From the NCBI RefSeq assembly GCF_009720775.1, contig NZ_WNKW01000007.1, positions 38,588-102,587 on the forward strand: DNA of 64,000 bases, given 5' to 3'. Under the pieces are notes generated by a model. It saw only the letters and a program-made list of their open reading frames with translations, searched no databases and had not been told where the DNA came from. A program made the position numbers and the translations under genes. Within the stretch, counting starts at the first letter, position 1, and each line of letters opens with the position of its first letter. Below are positions 9,101 to 18,700 of this stretch, in pieces. Origin of the DNA: Pseudoduganella danionis. Its GTDB lineage: Bacteria > Pseudomonadota > Gammaproteobacteria > Burkholderiales > Burkholderiaceae_D.

Positions 9101-10411
9101 ATGACGGCAATCACATGGTGGCAAGGCACGCCGGCGGCAGCGCTGGCTCAGGCGGCAGCGCAACAGCAGCCTTTGTTTCTGTACTGGGGCGCGCAGTGGT
9201 GCCCGCCGTGCAACCGGGTGAAATCGGAAATCTTTGCGCACAGCGCAGTGCAGGCGCTCAGCCGCCAGCTACTATGCTGCCAGCTCGACGGCGATAGCGC
9301 AGGCGCACAGGCGCTGGCCGGACAGTTACGCTTGCGCAGCTATCCCACGCTGGTGCTGTTTGCGCCCGACGGCACGGAAATCACCCGCCTGCCCTGCGAG
9401 TTCGATGGTGAACGGTTTGCCGCAGCGCTGGCGCAGGCACTGGCCGTGCACGCGGCCGGTTCCAGTGCGGCCACGGCACTGCAGGCGGCATTGACTGCCA
9501 GCCGTGCACTCAGCGCCGCCGAGTGGAACTTGCTGGCCGATTATTCCTGGGATACGGATGAAGGCGCATTACTCGGCGAGCGGGCGCTGGCGCCCACCTT
9601 GCTGGCGCTGCTGAACGCTGGCACCGCGGCGGCCACGGCGGCCACGGCGTTGCCACGGCTGAAGCTGCACGCACTGCTGGCGCAGGCCAGTTCGCCGGAA
9701 GCCGGCGCAGCCCTGCTGCTGGCCGTTTGTGCAGACGAGGCGGTGGCCCGTGCCAATATGGACTTGCTCAACAACTACGGCATTGAATTGATCAAGCTGT
9801 GTGCCCAGCGCGAAAGCGTGGCGGCCGCGCTGCGCGATCGTGCCGCCCTGTGGGCTGATGATTTCTGGCTGGCGCCGCCCGATAAACTGGCGGCGGCCCG
9901 TCTGCAGTTGCGCATGGCGCGTCTGCTGGCACCGAGTGCGGCCATGCATGAGGTGGCGCACCAGCAGGTGGCGGCGGCACTCGATGCGGCCAGCGATGCC
10001 TACCAGTTGCACACGCTGGTCAATACGGCCGTAAGCCTGTTCAATGAAGCGGGGTTGGGCGCGGATGCCGAGCATTTGCTGCAATCCCATTTGCCCGCAT
10101 CGCATACGCCGTTCTACTTCATGCTCAGTCTGGCGGGCATCGCCAAACGGCGCGGCGATATCGCCGCTGTGCTGGACTGGTACCAGCATGCTTACGAAAC
10201 CGCCGTCGGTCCGGCTACCCGCATCCAGTGGGGCGTGACTTATCTGAGTAATCTGATGGAGCTGGCAGCGGCCGACAGTGCCCGTATCGAGCAGGCGCGG
10301 CTGGCGTTGCTGGAGGATGTGGCGATTGCTGGCGAGGATGCACGGCATCAGCGCAATGCCGCCCAGTTGCAGAAACTGGTGCGCTGGCCACAACTGGCGC
10401 TGCCAGCCTGA
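9101..10411 (+). CDS. Thioredoxin-fold protein with long helical C-terminal part
   Basis: The 436-residue protein starts with a thioredoxin-like domain (about 1-120): FLYWGAQWCPPCNRVKSEIF holds the redox pair WCPPC at about 33-37, and SYPTLVLF supplies the cis-Pro region. The remaining 300 residues are Ala/Leu-rich and appear fully helical, possibly TPR-like (NLMELAAADSARIEQARLAL), with no motif I can name. No signal peptide is visible, so it should be cytosolic. Likely role: thiol reductase or chaperone-like protein, as for DUF255/YbbN-type proteins, but the tail is not a recognisable YbbN tail. It follows folE by 60 bp and ends tail-to-tail with a lipoprotein gene 18 bp away. Confidence 0.75.
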   Translation: MTAITWWQGTPAAALAQAAAQQQPLFLYWGAQWCPPCNRVKSEIFAHSAVQALSRQLLCCQLDGDSAGAQALAGQLRLRSYPTLVLFAPDGTEITRLPCEFDGERFAAALAQALAVHAAGSSAATALQAALTASRALSAAEWNLLADYSWDTDEGALLGERALAPTLLALLNAGTAAATAATALPRLKLHALLAQASSPEAGAALLLAVCADEAVARANMDLLNNYGIELIKLCAQRESVAAALRDRAALWADDFWLAPPDKLAAARLQLRMARLLAPSAAMHEVAHQQVAAALDAASDAYQLHTLVNTAVSLFNEAGLGADAEHLLQSHLPASHTPFYFMLSLAGIAKRRGDIAAVLDWYQHAYETAVGPATRIQWGVTYLSNLMELAAADSARIEQARLALLEDVAIAGEDARHQRNAAQLQKLVRWPQLALPA

Positions 10412-10429
10412 GGCGGCCGGCAGCCGCGC

Positions 10430-10864
10430 TTATTTGTTGGCGGGCGCCGTGTCGGGCACGCTTTCGAGCACGGCTGCTTCGAACACCAGTTTTTTCTCGT
10501 CGACGCGGAACACGCCTATCAGTTCGCCGCCATCGCCTTTGACATCGGGATACTGGCTGCAGGTTTGCGATTCCACCTGCCACACTTCTTCCCCGGCGCG
10601 CAGGGTCCAGACGTTGTCGCCGCCGGACAGCAGTTCCACTTCCACCTCATCGGCCGGCATATCGGTCAGCGGGATGCGGCGCAGGCAATCGGGCAGATGC
10701 TGGATGATGATTTCCACGTCACTGTCCTTGCTCCAGAAATGCTTCTGCACGCGATGCAGGGTCAGCACATGGCTGCCGTTCTCGCCATCCACATGGTAGG
10801 AGGCGCTATCGTCGACGCAGGCAGTGAGCAGCAGGGAAGTCAGAATAATCAGCAACTTGCGCAT
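10430..10864 (-). CDS. Small predicted lipoprotein
   Basis: A 144-residue protein begins MRKLLIILTSLLLTAC, a short basic n-region, hydrophobic core and lipobox LLTAC with Cys16 as the lipidation site, so it is probably anchored in a membrane facing the periplasm (Asp at +2 after Cys favours the inner membrane by the E. coli rule; inference). The mature part is polar and beta-rich with two further Cys residues (DCLRR and SQTCSQY). I do not recognise a family. It stands alone between a convergent thioredoxin-like gene and the ompW terminator. Confidence 0.75.
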   Translation of the reverse strand: MRKLLIILTSLLLTACVDDSASYHVDGENGSHVLTLHRVQKHFWSKDSDVEIIIQHLPDCLRRIPLTDMPADEVEVELLSGGDNVWTLRAGEEVWQVESQTCSQYPDVKGDGGELIGVFRVDEKKLVFEAAVLESVPDTAPANK

Positions 10865-10941
10865 GGGGCGGGTTTCCGTTCAGGTTACGCTTAATGTAGC
10901 AACATTATAGCGATCTTGCAGCAGTGCTCTATAAAACAACA

Positions 10942-10963
10942 ATGCCCGTGCAAGCACGGGCAT
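10942..10963 (-). terminator. Rho-independent terminator of ompW
   Basis: A perfect 10-bp inverted repeat ATGCCCGTGC / GCACGGGCAT with a 2-bp loop lies 64 bp past the ompW stop. Read on the minus strand it is followed by TTGTTGTTTTA, a U-rich tract. Confidence 0.8.
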
Positions 10964-11027
10964 CAGATCAGTTCGCGGTGCAGCAATCTGTCCTCATTGA
11001 AGGACAGATCATTGCCTGCAGACTTGC

Positions 11028-11642
11028 TTAGAAGCGGTAGCCTACGCCTACGCCAACCAGCAGTGGGTCTACTTTAACAGCGCTAGCTTTGGCGCCGCCG
11101 ATGAACACATCGCTACGGATCTGTACTTTTTTCACGTCCACGTTCAGCGACCATTTCTTGTCGATGGCGTAGTCCACACCAGCTTGCAGAGCGAAGCCGA
11201 AGCTGTCGTGTTCCAGACCGGCTTTACCAGCCAGCAGGTCAACTTTCGACAGGGTGGTGTAGTTCACACCAGCGCCGATGTATGGCTTGATCGGTGCGTC
11301 CAGTACGAAGTGGTACTGAGCCAGCAGGGTTGGTGGCAGATGTTTGAAGGTACCGATTTTGCCGCCGTCCAGGAACACGTCGTGTTTCTGTGGGTAGGTC
11401 AGGATCAGTTCAGCAGCCAGGTTCGGCGTGAAGAAATACGATACGTCGAGTTCTGGAATGGTTTTGCTGCTAACGGTCAGACGGTCCGATGCACCGGCGC
11501 CGCCAACTGGATCCGACTTGTCAGCTGGGTCGATATGCACTGCGCGAACGCGCACCAGCCATGGGGTTTCTTGTGCCACTGCGGCGGTCGATGCTGCCAG
11601 GCTCAGGGTTGCCAACACTGCTGCTGCTAAAGACTTGTTCAT
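11028..11642 (-). CDS. ompW: OmpW-family outer membrane protein
   Basis: The 204-residue product has a signal peptide (MNKSLAAAVLATLSLAASTAAVAQ, cut after AVA), then an eight-strand beta-barrel pattern ending in GVGVGYRF with the C-terminal Phe typical of Bam substrates. Family motifs include TPNLAAELILTYPQKHD, LPPTLLAQYHF and IKPYIGAGVNYT. OmpW proteins form narrow hydrophobic channels in the outer membrane. An upstream in-frame start exists 29 codons earlier, but the ATG at 11642 directly precedes the signal peptide and has GAGGAAG seven bases upstream, so it is preferred. An FNR-type palindrome lies 67 bp upstream, in keeping with oxygen-responsive OmpW expression known in E. coli. Confidence 0.93.
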   Translation of the reverse strand: MNKSLAAAVLATLSLAASTAAVAQETPWLVRVRAVHIDPADKSDPVGGAGASDRLTVSSKTIPELDVSYFFTPNLAAELILTYPQKHDVFLDGGKIGTFKHLPPTLLAQYHFVLDAPIKPYIGAGVNYTTLSKVDLLAGKAGLEHDSFGFALQAGVDYAIDKKWSLNVDVKKVQIRSDVFIGGAKASAVKVDPLLVGVGVGYRF

Positions 11643-11708
11643 TTTACTTCCTCTTCTGTCGTCGTTAAGTAACGGATAGAAGTGTATTGATGCGAAGCAC
11701 AAAAAACT

Positions 11709-11722
11709 TTGATCCAAGTCAA
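11709..11722 (-). promoter_or_regulatory. FNR/Anr-type binding site upstream of ompW
   Basis: TTGACTTGGATCAA (minus strand) matches the FNR consensus TTGAT-N4-ATCAA at 9 of 10 positions. With a transcription start about 41 bp downstream of its centre, a possible -10 (CAATAC, near 11678-11683) falls at the expected distance for class II activation. Confidence 0.6.
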
Positions 11723-11879
11723 AATACAAACTCTTTTTTCGGTGCGCCTAAATTTTGGCTCAAATTCGCGCTGTAAGCCCTCAGGGGCGTTTTTTTACGA
11801 CTGGTGGCGGAGGGGGTAGCCATTTATGGTGGCGCCTATGCCAGGGGTGTCAGGGGCGGCGCAAGCGGTGGCTACGATG

Positions 11880-12611
11880 TTAGCGGTAACGTGCGAGGAT
11901 CTGGTCCACGATGCCATCGTGCAGCAGCCCATCGATGGCGCGGCTGGCTTCGGCAAACGGCAACGATGCTTTGCGCGAGAACGCACACTGGGCTTTGTAG
12001 GAGAAAAACACCAGGTCGGCGCGCAACTTGAGCTGCGGGTGCATGCGCTGCATGTAGTTGAGGATGTTTTCGCTGGCCATGGTGTAGGGCGTTTTCGCCG
12101 CCAGCATGTTTTGCAGATTGGCCTGCATATTCGGCGCATCGACGCGCGCGAAGCGCCGGCCCAGCACTTGTTCGATGCGCGGATAGCGGTAGCCGGCAAC
12201 GGTGCCGGTCGGTTTGTCGCGCAAATCCTTGAGCGAATTCAGATGCGGCGCATCGGCTTGTGCCACCACCATTTCAGCGTCGGGCAGCATCGGCACGCTC
12301 CAGTCGTACTCGCCATCGATCCAGCTCGGCGAGACATAGCACATGGCATCGGCTTTGCCGCTGGTGAGTGCGGGCGTAACGCCGTACACATCCACGCTCA
12401 GGTAGACCGCGCGCCGGCCCAGCCGCTGCGCCAGTGCGTCGCCCAGGTCTTTGACGATGCCGCCCGCCAGCACGCCATTCTGGAAGCGCACCACGGGCAT
12501 GGTCTGGTCCAGCGGTGCCAGCATCACCAGTTCGCCGGGCGCAGCCTGCACGGCCTGCAAAGGCAGGGTAGCGAACAGAGCCAGCAGCAGGGACGGGAGG
12601 CGACGTTGCAT
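11880..12611 (-). CDS. Periplasmic solute-binding protein, family 3-like
   Basis: A 243-residue protein from the ATG at 12611: MQRRLPSLLLALFATLPLQAVQAAPG is a signal peptide, and the rest has the layout of bacterial extracellular solute-binding family 3 proteins (GGIVKDLGDALAQRLGRR near the N-lobe, GKADAMCYVSPSW in the ligand region, AEASRAIDGLLHDGIVDQILARY at the C-lobe). Such proteins bind amino acids or similar small ligands. No ABC permease or ATPase gene is adjacent, so it is an orphan binding protein or a sensor partner. A TATAAT at 12640-12645 lies 29 bp before the start, arguing against longer upstream starts. Confidence 0.75.
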   Translation of the reverse strand: MQRRLPSLLLALFATLPLQAVQAAPGELVMLAPLDQTMPVVRFQNGVLAGGIVKDLGDALAQRLGRRAVYLSVDVYGVTPALTSGKADAMCYVSPSWIDGEYDWSVPMLPDAEMVVAQADAPHLNSLKDLRDKPTGTVAGYRYPRIEQVLGRRFARVDAPNMQANLQNMLAAKTPYTMASENILNYMQRMHPQLKLRADLVFFSYKAQCAFSRKASLPFAEASRAIDGLLHDGIVDQILARYR

Positions 12612-12713
12612 GAGCGTGTTGTGGGGTGGCGACCGGAACATTATAGACCGAGTGGCGCGGCCGTGCCGATCCGGCCAGGCACAGTGCTGTGCCTGGCGCA
12701 GCAAGGGCTGGCT

Positions 12714-15700
12714 TTATACGCTGGCTGCGGCGTCCAGCATTTGCTGTATGTCGTCGGCCGCCCAGCCCGTCGTTAGCAACATCTCGCGGATGTGTTCGGC
12801 ATCGATGGCGCTGTCGGCCGCCAGACCGGCGCTTAACTGGTCCAGTGCGCTATGGGCCTGCTGCTGTATGCTGGCCCATTCATCATCGCTCAGTTCGCCG
12901 GCAGTGCCGACCGCCAGCGGGCTGGCAGCCAGCGTGGGCAGGGCGGCCGTGACTGGACTGGAGATGGTCGCCGGCGGCAGCGTGTGCGCTTGCTCTGCCG
13001 GCAGGAAGTGCTGGGCCGCGCTGCGTCCTGATTCCAGCATGGTGCGCCGGTAAGCCGGGTCCATCAGGAAACGTAACAGGGCGCCGGCTGCGGCGGCAAG
13101 ACTGCTGAAGCCGCGCCGTATCATGCTGGCAGCATTGCTCAGTATGGCGCTCTGCACCAGCTGGGGTATGCTGGCCATGACGTCGCGTCCGGCCAGTGCT
13201 TGCAGATCGGCTTGCTCGAACAGCAGGTCGAGCTGGAAACGTATGCCGAACAGCCATACCGAGGCCTGCACCTTCAGACTGAACGAGGTCTTGCCTGTGG
13301 CTGGCGGCGCGGGCAGGGGATGGACGGTATCGTCCGCTGCCAGCGGCAACTGCCATTGCGTGGCTTCGCGCAGTCGCAGCAGTTCGGCTTCTACTGCCCA
13401 GCGCTGCTCGGCGCTGGCGCTGAGCGGCTGTCCGGTGGCGCTGCGATCTGCGCGCGCCTGTTGTTCTTCTTGCTGGGCCTGCATGTATGCATTGCGTAGC
13501 TCGGCCTCGGGACGACGCGTCAGCAGATCGCGGATTTGTATCACGGCCCGGGTGATCAGTTGTTCTTCGCGCCGCAGCTTGCCTACTGTATCGCGTAGCT
13601 GGCGCGCCTGCACACGGTCGCCGCCCGCTTCGCACCGGTCCCAATCGAGTTCGGCGGTCTCGATGGCCATGCGTATCAGGGTCCGGTCGTGCAGCAGCGC
13701 GTCGGCTTCGTTCTGCAGCAATGCGTAATGGGCTTCCACTTCCACGCCCAGGCGGCGGGCGGCGGCAGCATAGGCTGCTACTTGCGCGGCCCTTTCCACG
13801 GCCGTTGCAGGCGCCCGCTGTTCCAGCACCTGACGTAATCCCAGTAATTGTTTTTCCGTCGAAACGATTTCCTGGCGCAGTGCATCGACCGCATCGTGAC
13901 AGGTATTGAGCCTGGCCTCGGCACGCAGCCGCGCTGCAGCGGTGCGCAACAAGGCTTGCTCGAGTACCGAGGCCAGTTGCTGGGCATGCTCGGCCAGTTG
14001 CTGGCGCGTTGCTGCGGCCTGCTGACGCCGGACGATTTCCTGTCGCTGCAGTTCTTCCGGATCGATCGCGCGTTCGGTGGCGAGGACGATGGAGCTATCG
14101 ATGATAAAGCCGGTGCGCAAGGAGAATACCGGGCAAGGCAGGCCGGTCAGGGCTTTGACGGCGGCCGCCAGTGCCGCGCCGATATCGAGTACCAGTGCAA
14201 AGTGGGCATGGGCGGCGATATCTGCCGGCGACGACATATGCGCCTGCAAGCTCAGTGCGTGGTGCAGTCCGGCAAAGTCGATCTGATGCTGCAGGGCGAA
14301 GGACAGGGTTTGCTGCTCGGCCTGATAATCGATATCTATGCTGCTATTGGCGATGCCCAGCAAGGCGATGGCGCCGTGCAGGGAGAAGCGCCGTAGCTGG
14401 CCCTGCTCGATCTGCAGCAGCGCCGCCGGTTCGCCGGCCGGCCGGGCGCCGGCCTCGATACGCACCAGCCCACCACCTAGCGAGATCGGGGTGAAGTCGC
14501 CACGCATCAGCAGACTGTTATCACGCCGTATCACCTCCAGCGCCAGTGTGGCGGCCATGAAGGCGAGCTGTAGCCTGAATTCGTCGACGTTTTCGCTACG
14601 GCCATCGAGCTGGCGCGTGCCGCTAAACAGGGCAAGCCGGGCGGCAAAACGGAAGCCGCTACCCAGGCTGAACAGCAGGTCGCCGTGCAGTTCGAAGGAG
14701 ACGCCGGTCAACCGGCCCGACAAGCAGCCTTTGAGCTGCAGCGGGCAGCCCTCCGGCAGCAGGTTGAATCTGCCGCCCAGTGCTATCTCCTGGCGGTTCA
14801 GTTCCCAGTTCGCCTCAAGCACGGGTTCGCTACGCCCCAGCAGAGCGGGATCCATACTGGCGCTGGCCCGGCCGAATACGCGGAAGCCGCGTGGTTCTTG
14901 CCCCGCTGCCACCCAGGCTGCACCGGCCAGTTCGATATCGAGCAGGCCGGCTAGCCGGCCTTTGAAGCGCAGGCCGGCGCTCATGCCGTCGCCACTGACG
15001 GCGCCCAGTGCGACCAGGGTGTCGAGCTCTATCACGCCGGCCAGATCGGCCTTGCCCCGCAACAGCGCCACCACGCCGCGCGTCGCGGCCGTGACCCGCG
15101 GGCGGGCACGCAGATGGATGCCGAGCTGGCCGGCCGCTGCCGCGTCCGTACACGGATCTATCCAGCCGGGCAAGGTTGCGTAGCCTAGCGAACTGTCGGC
15201 GGGCAGATAGGCCAGTATCTCCTGCACGTCTTCGTCGCGGTTCAGCTGCAGGGTGGGAATGGCGGTGCTGACGAATTCTTCCGGCGTGGTGAGGGCCCAG
15301 TCCAGCCGGGTGTTGAGGAAGCCGAATAGCGCCGCCTGTTTGCTGCCGACCCGGTACTTCAAGGGTATCGCCTGTATCAGATCATGTGGCGAAGCGCGCT
15401 TGATGGTGTTGAGCAAAGACCAGATCAGCTTGAGGGTGTTGACGGGTTCCAGCGCTTGCTGCGTGCCCAGCACCGTGCCGCCCGTGACGGCGCCCTGGGG
15501 CCAGGCCGCATCGTCATAGGCATCGAGGAATTTCGGCAGGCGCAGGTAGTTGGGTCCCACGGTGAAGACGATGTTCATATGCTGGGGCAGCTGGTCTAGC
15601 GGGAAGTAGAAATCCGGCGTCCTGAAATATTTCAGGGTATTGGAAAGGATGGCCAGCATTTCCTGCGCATCGAATTCCGGTCTCGGCAGGGAGAAACTCG

Positions 15701-18700
15701 AAACGATTTCCGTGCCCTCGACAGAGACGATTTCCAGCCCCAGCTTGTCAAAGAATAGCGGCACCGGTATGGGGACGGGACCGGCCGGAATGATCAGCAT
15801 GGTGAAGTCGTCGAGGATGGCGGTGCGGCGCAGGCGCGCCGCCTTAGGCAGCACATTCTGCATCTGCTCGAATGGCAGCAGCAGTGTGGCCGCCAGGGTC
15901 GGCACGTCGAACAGATCGAGGCGCAAGCTGCCGGCCAGCAGTAGCAACTGGCCACCAGCGACGGCGCCGAAACTGAGCTTGCGTAGCTCGACGCCGATCA
16001 GCATGGGGAAGCCGGGCAGCAGCAGGCGGATGGGATCGCCCTCGGTGGAGACGGCGAATTCCACGCCGCCCGCTGCCTGCAGCGTCAGGCTAAAGCGGGC
16101 TGCCTGCGGAATCGAGATTTCCAGATAGTCCTTGAAGCGTTCGGGCAACCGTTCCAGTTGGTCGCCCAGCGCATTGAGGGGCATGCGGATGGCGTCGGGC
16201 AGGCGGCCGCCATCCAGCGTGCCGCCATTCTCGGCGATCATCTGCTCCAGCATCTCTATGCTGAAGTCTTTCAAGCCTGTTTGCGGATTTTGCTGGAACA
16301 GCGAGAAAGTCTTGATCGGTATGCCGCGCGGAATCGCTGCGCCTATCTTGCTGAGGATGTCGGCAGTCTGGCTGTCGTGGGGGCGCACGGCCTGGGCCAG
16401 CACGGAGAACAGCGCGCGCAGCGGGGTGAGCGGTAAGCGCAGGCCGCGTTCGCGGTCGATGGCGAAACCGCCGCTGGCGGAAAAACCGCCCTTGCCGCCC
16501 AGCGACAGGGTAGGCAAGTCGATCACCACCAGGCCGAATTCGCCCAGATCGAGCCGGATCTTACCGTTCTGCACATCGAAGCCGGCGAACGGCGAGTTGA
16601 GCATGGCCAGTGTGATGCCGTCCTGATGGATGCTGAGGCGGGCGCGGATCAGGCCACGATCGGCCGCTGCCGGATCGTAGGTGCGAAATACGCGGCAGGC
16701 GGCTTCCTGGCTACCGGTGCGGTCACCAAAGATGCGGTTGAGTTTGGACGGCAGACCAACGCAGAGTTCGGCCGACAGGGCCGGCGCCTTGCCCAGCGTG
16801 ATAGCGATATTTTCCACGTCGAGTATGCCTGTACCCACATCGAGTGCATCGGCGCCTTCGCCCAGTACCGGAATGCGTAGCACCACGGGCTGGGTCAGCC
16901 GGCTCGCCTCCAGTTTGACCCCGTCGCGATTGACCCGGCAGCGCGCCTGCAGTTGCTGGGTCAGGAAGCGATCCAGCGGTCCCGGCATGGCACTAAAGCT
17001 CAGGCCTACATCGGCCAGGAAATTCCAGCCCGGTAGCAGCCCGTCCGCCGCCTGGGTATTGCTGGTGCTGTCGGCCAGACGCAATAGACGGATTTCCTGG
17101 AAGGCTAGTTTGAGGCCAGGCGCAGCGCCGTTCGTGGCGGGCAGGTCCAGCGTAATTTCGGCTGCTGTCGCCGTGAAACTGAGCCCAGTTTGGCCGGCGG
17201 CAGAAAACAGGCTCAGATTACCGTTGCGTATGCGTATGACATCGACCAACTGGAAGTCGCAAGCGTTGGCACTGACACGCCAGGTCTGCTGCTGGCCGTC
17301 TGTTGCCAGCGAAAGCGCCAGCTGGCCCAGCGATAGGCTGACCACACCCGGGATGTCGGCCAGTGTCCATGGCTGCGGGAAGTCGGCGCGCAGTTCGAGA
17401 CTACGTTGGCCGGCATGCTGGCGATAGCCGGCTTGCAGGCTGACGGGCTGGCCCATCAGGCGGGCATCGACTTGTCCGCTCAGGACCAGCGCCTGCTGCT
17501 GCTCGTTATAGTCCAGGGCAAAGTGGAAGGCATCGAGGCCGGCAATGTCCAGCAGGGTGGCGCTGCCGTCCAGGCTCAGCTTGCATTGCAGCTGGCCGCT
17601 GGTGTTGCGGTCAAACTCGAAAACCAGTTGTTTGATGCACAGCTGGCCTGCCCCCAGCGGCAATGCCAGCTGCAAATTCTGCATGGTGCCAGCGATGCGG
17701 AAGGCGCCGCTGGCCGGCGTGACGCTCAGGCTTAGATCAACGAATTCGACAGCGCCCAGCCCTTCCAGTTCGGGCGGTAGGCTGGCGCTGGCCGGCAGCA
17801 GCCGGGCCAGCAAGATGGCGATGCGGATTTTCGGTATGGTGCCGAGGAAGGTCAGCGGCGCCCATTCCGTCTGGTTGGCGGCATGGCTGGCGGCGGGTCC
17901 GAGCGCGGCACGCACGTCCAGCGAAATATCATCAAGCAGGTTGAAACGTGCGGCCAGCTGGCCGCGCACGCGCCGTTGTGGCGCATCCTTGAGATGCTCC
18001 AGCTGCAGGTCTATGGTAACAGCATCGATGCTGAACCATTGTTCGATGATGGTAAACCGGCCGTAAGCCTCGGCTTGCAGACTAAAGGCCTGGCCTGCCA
18101 GATCGAAGGCGATGCTGGCACGGGGGAAGCGGATATCGGGTAGCACATCGGCGAGGCCGTTGGCGTCGCCAAGGAAGTGGGTAGCCAGGCTGTGCAGGCA
18201 TAGCGGCGTCTGGCCCGGATAGAGTTCGGCACGGAATTTTTTTTCCGGCAGTTGCACCACAAAGCGCAGCGGCACGCCAGCAATGCTGAAGCGGGCATCG
18301 AGCTGGCATTCGAAACTGCGAACAGCGCGCTGATTGAGCGGATCGGTGACGGTCCAGCTGAGATAGGCATCCTGCGCGCTGAACCAGCCGGGGATGATGT
18401 CCCACTGGTGCTGCCAGTTTACGCTGAAACTGAGCGCATCAATGGTGGGCAGGCGGGCCGCTGCTCCGCCGGCACCGGGATCGATCACGACTTCCAGGTC
18501 GGACAAGCTGAGTCTGCCTACAGCAGCGTTGAAGCCGCTCGGCAGGGCGGCCGCGATATCGTTGCCGCCTGCCATGCGCAGCAAGTCATCGAGACCGGGG
18601 AGTACTATCGGTCCTGTGCCACCATTGGTTGCGCTGCTGTCGGCCAGGACCAGATGCCAGAGCGTACTCGCGACAGGTTTGTTGAGGCGCACGGCGATAT

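Noticed and set aside
11777..11796. GCCC-TCAG-GGGC followed by seven T on the plus strand, looking like a terminator
   Set aside because: No plus-strand gene precedes it, the stem is only 4 bp, and the flanking genes are on the minus strand.
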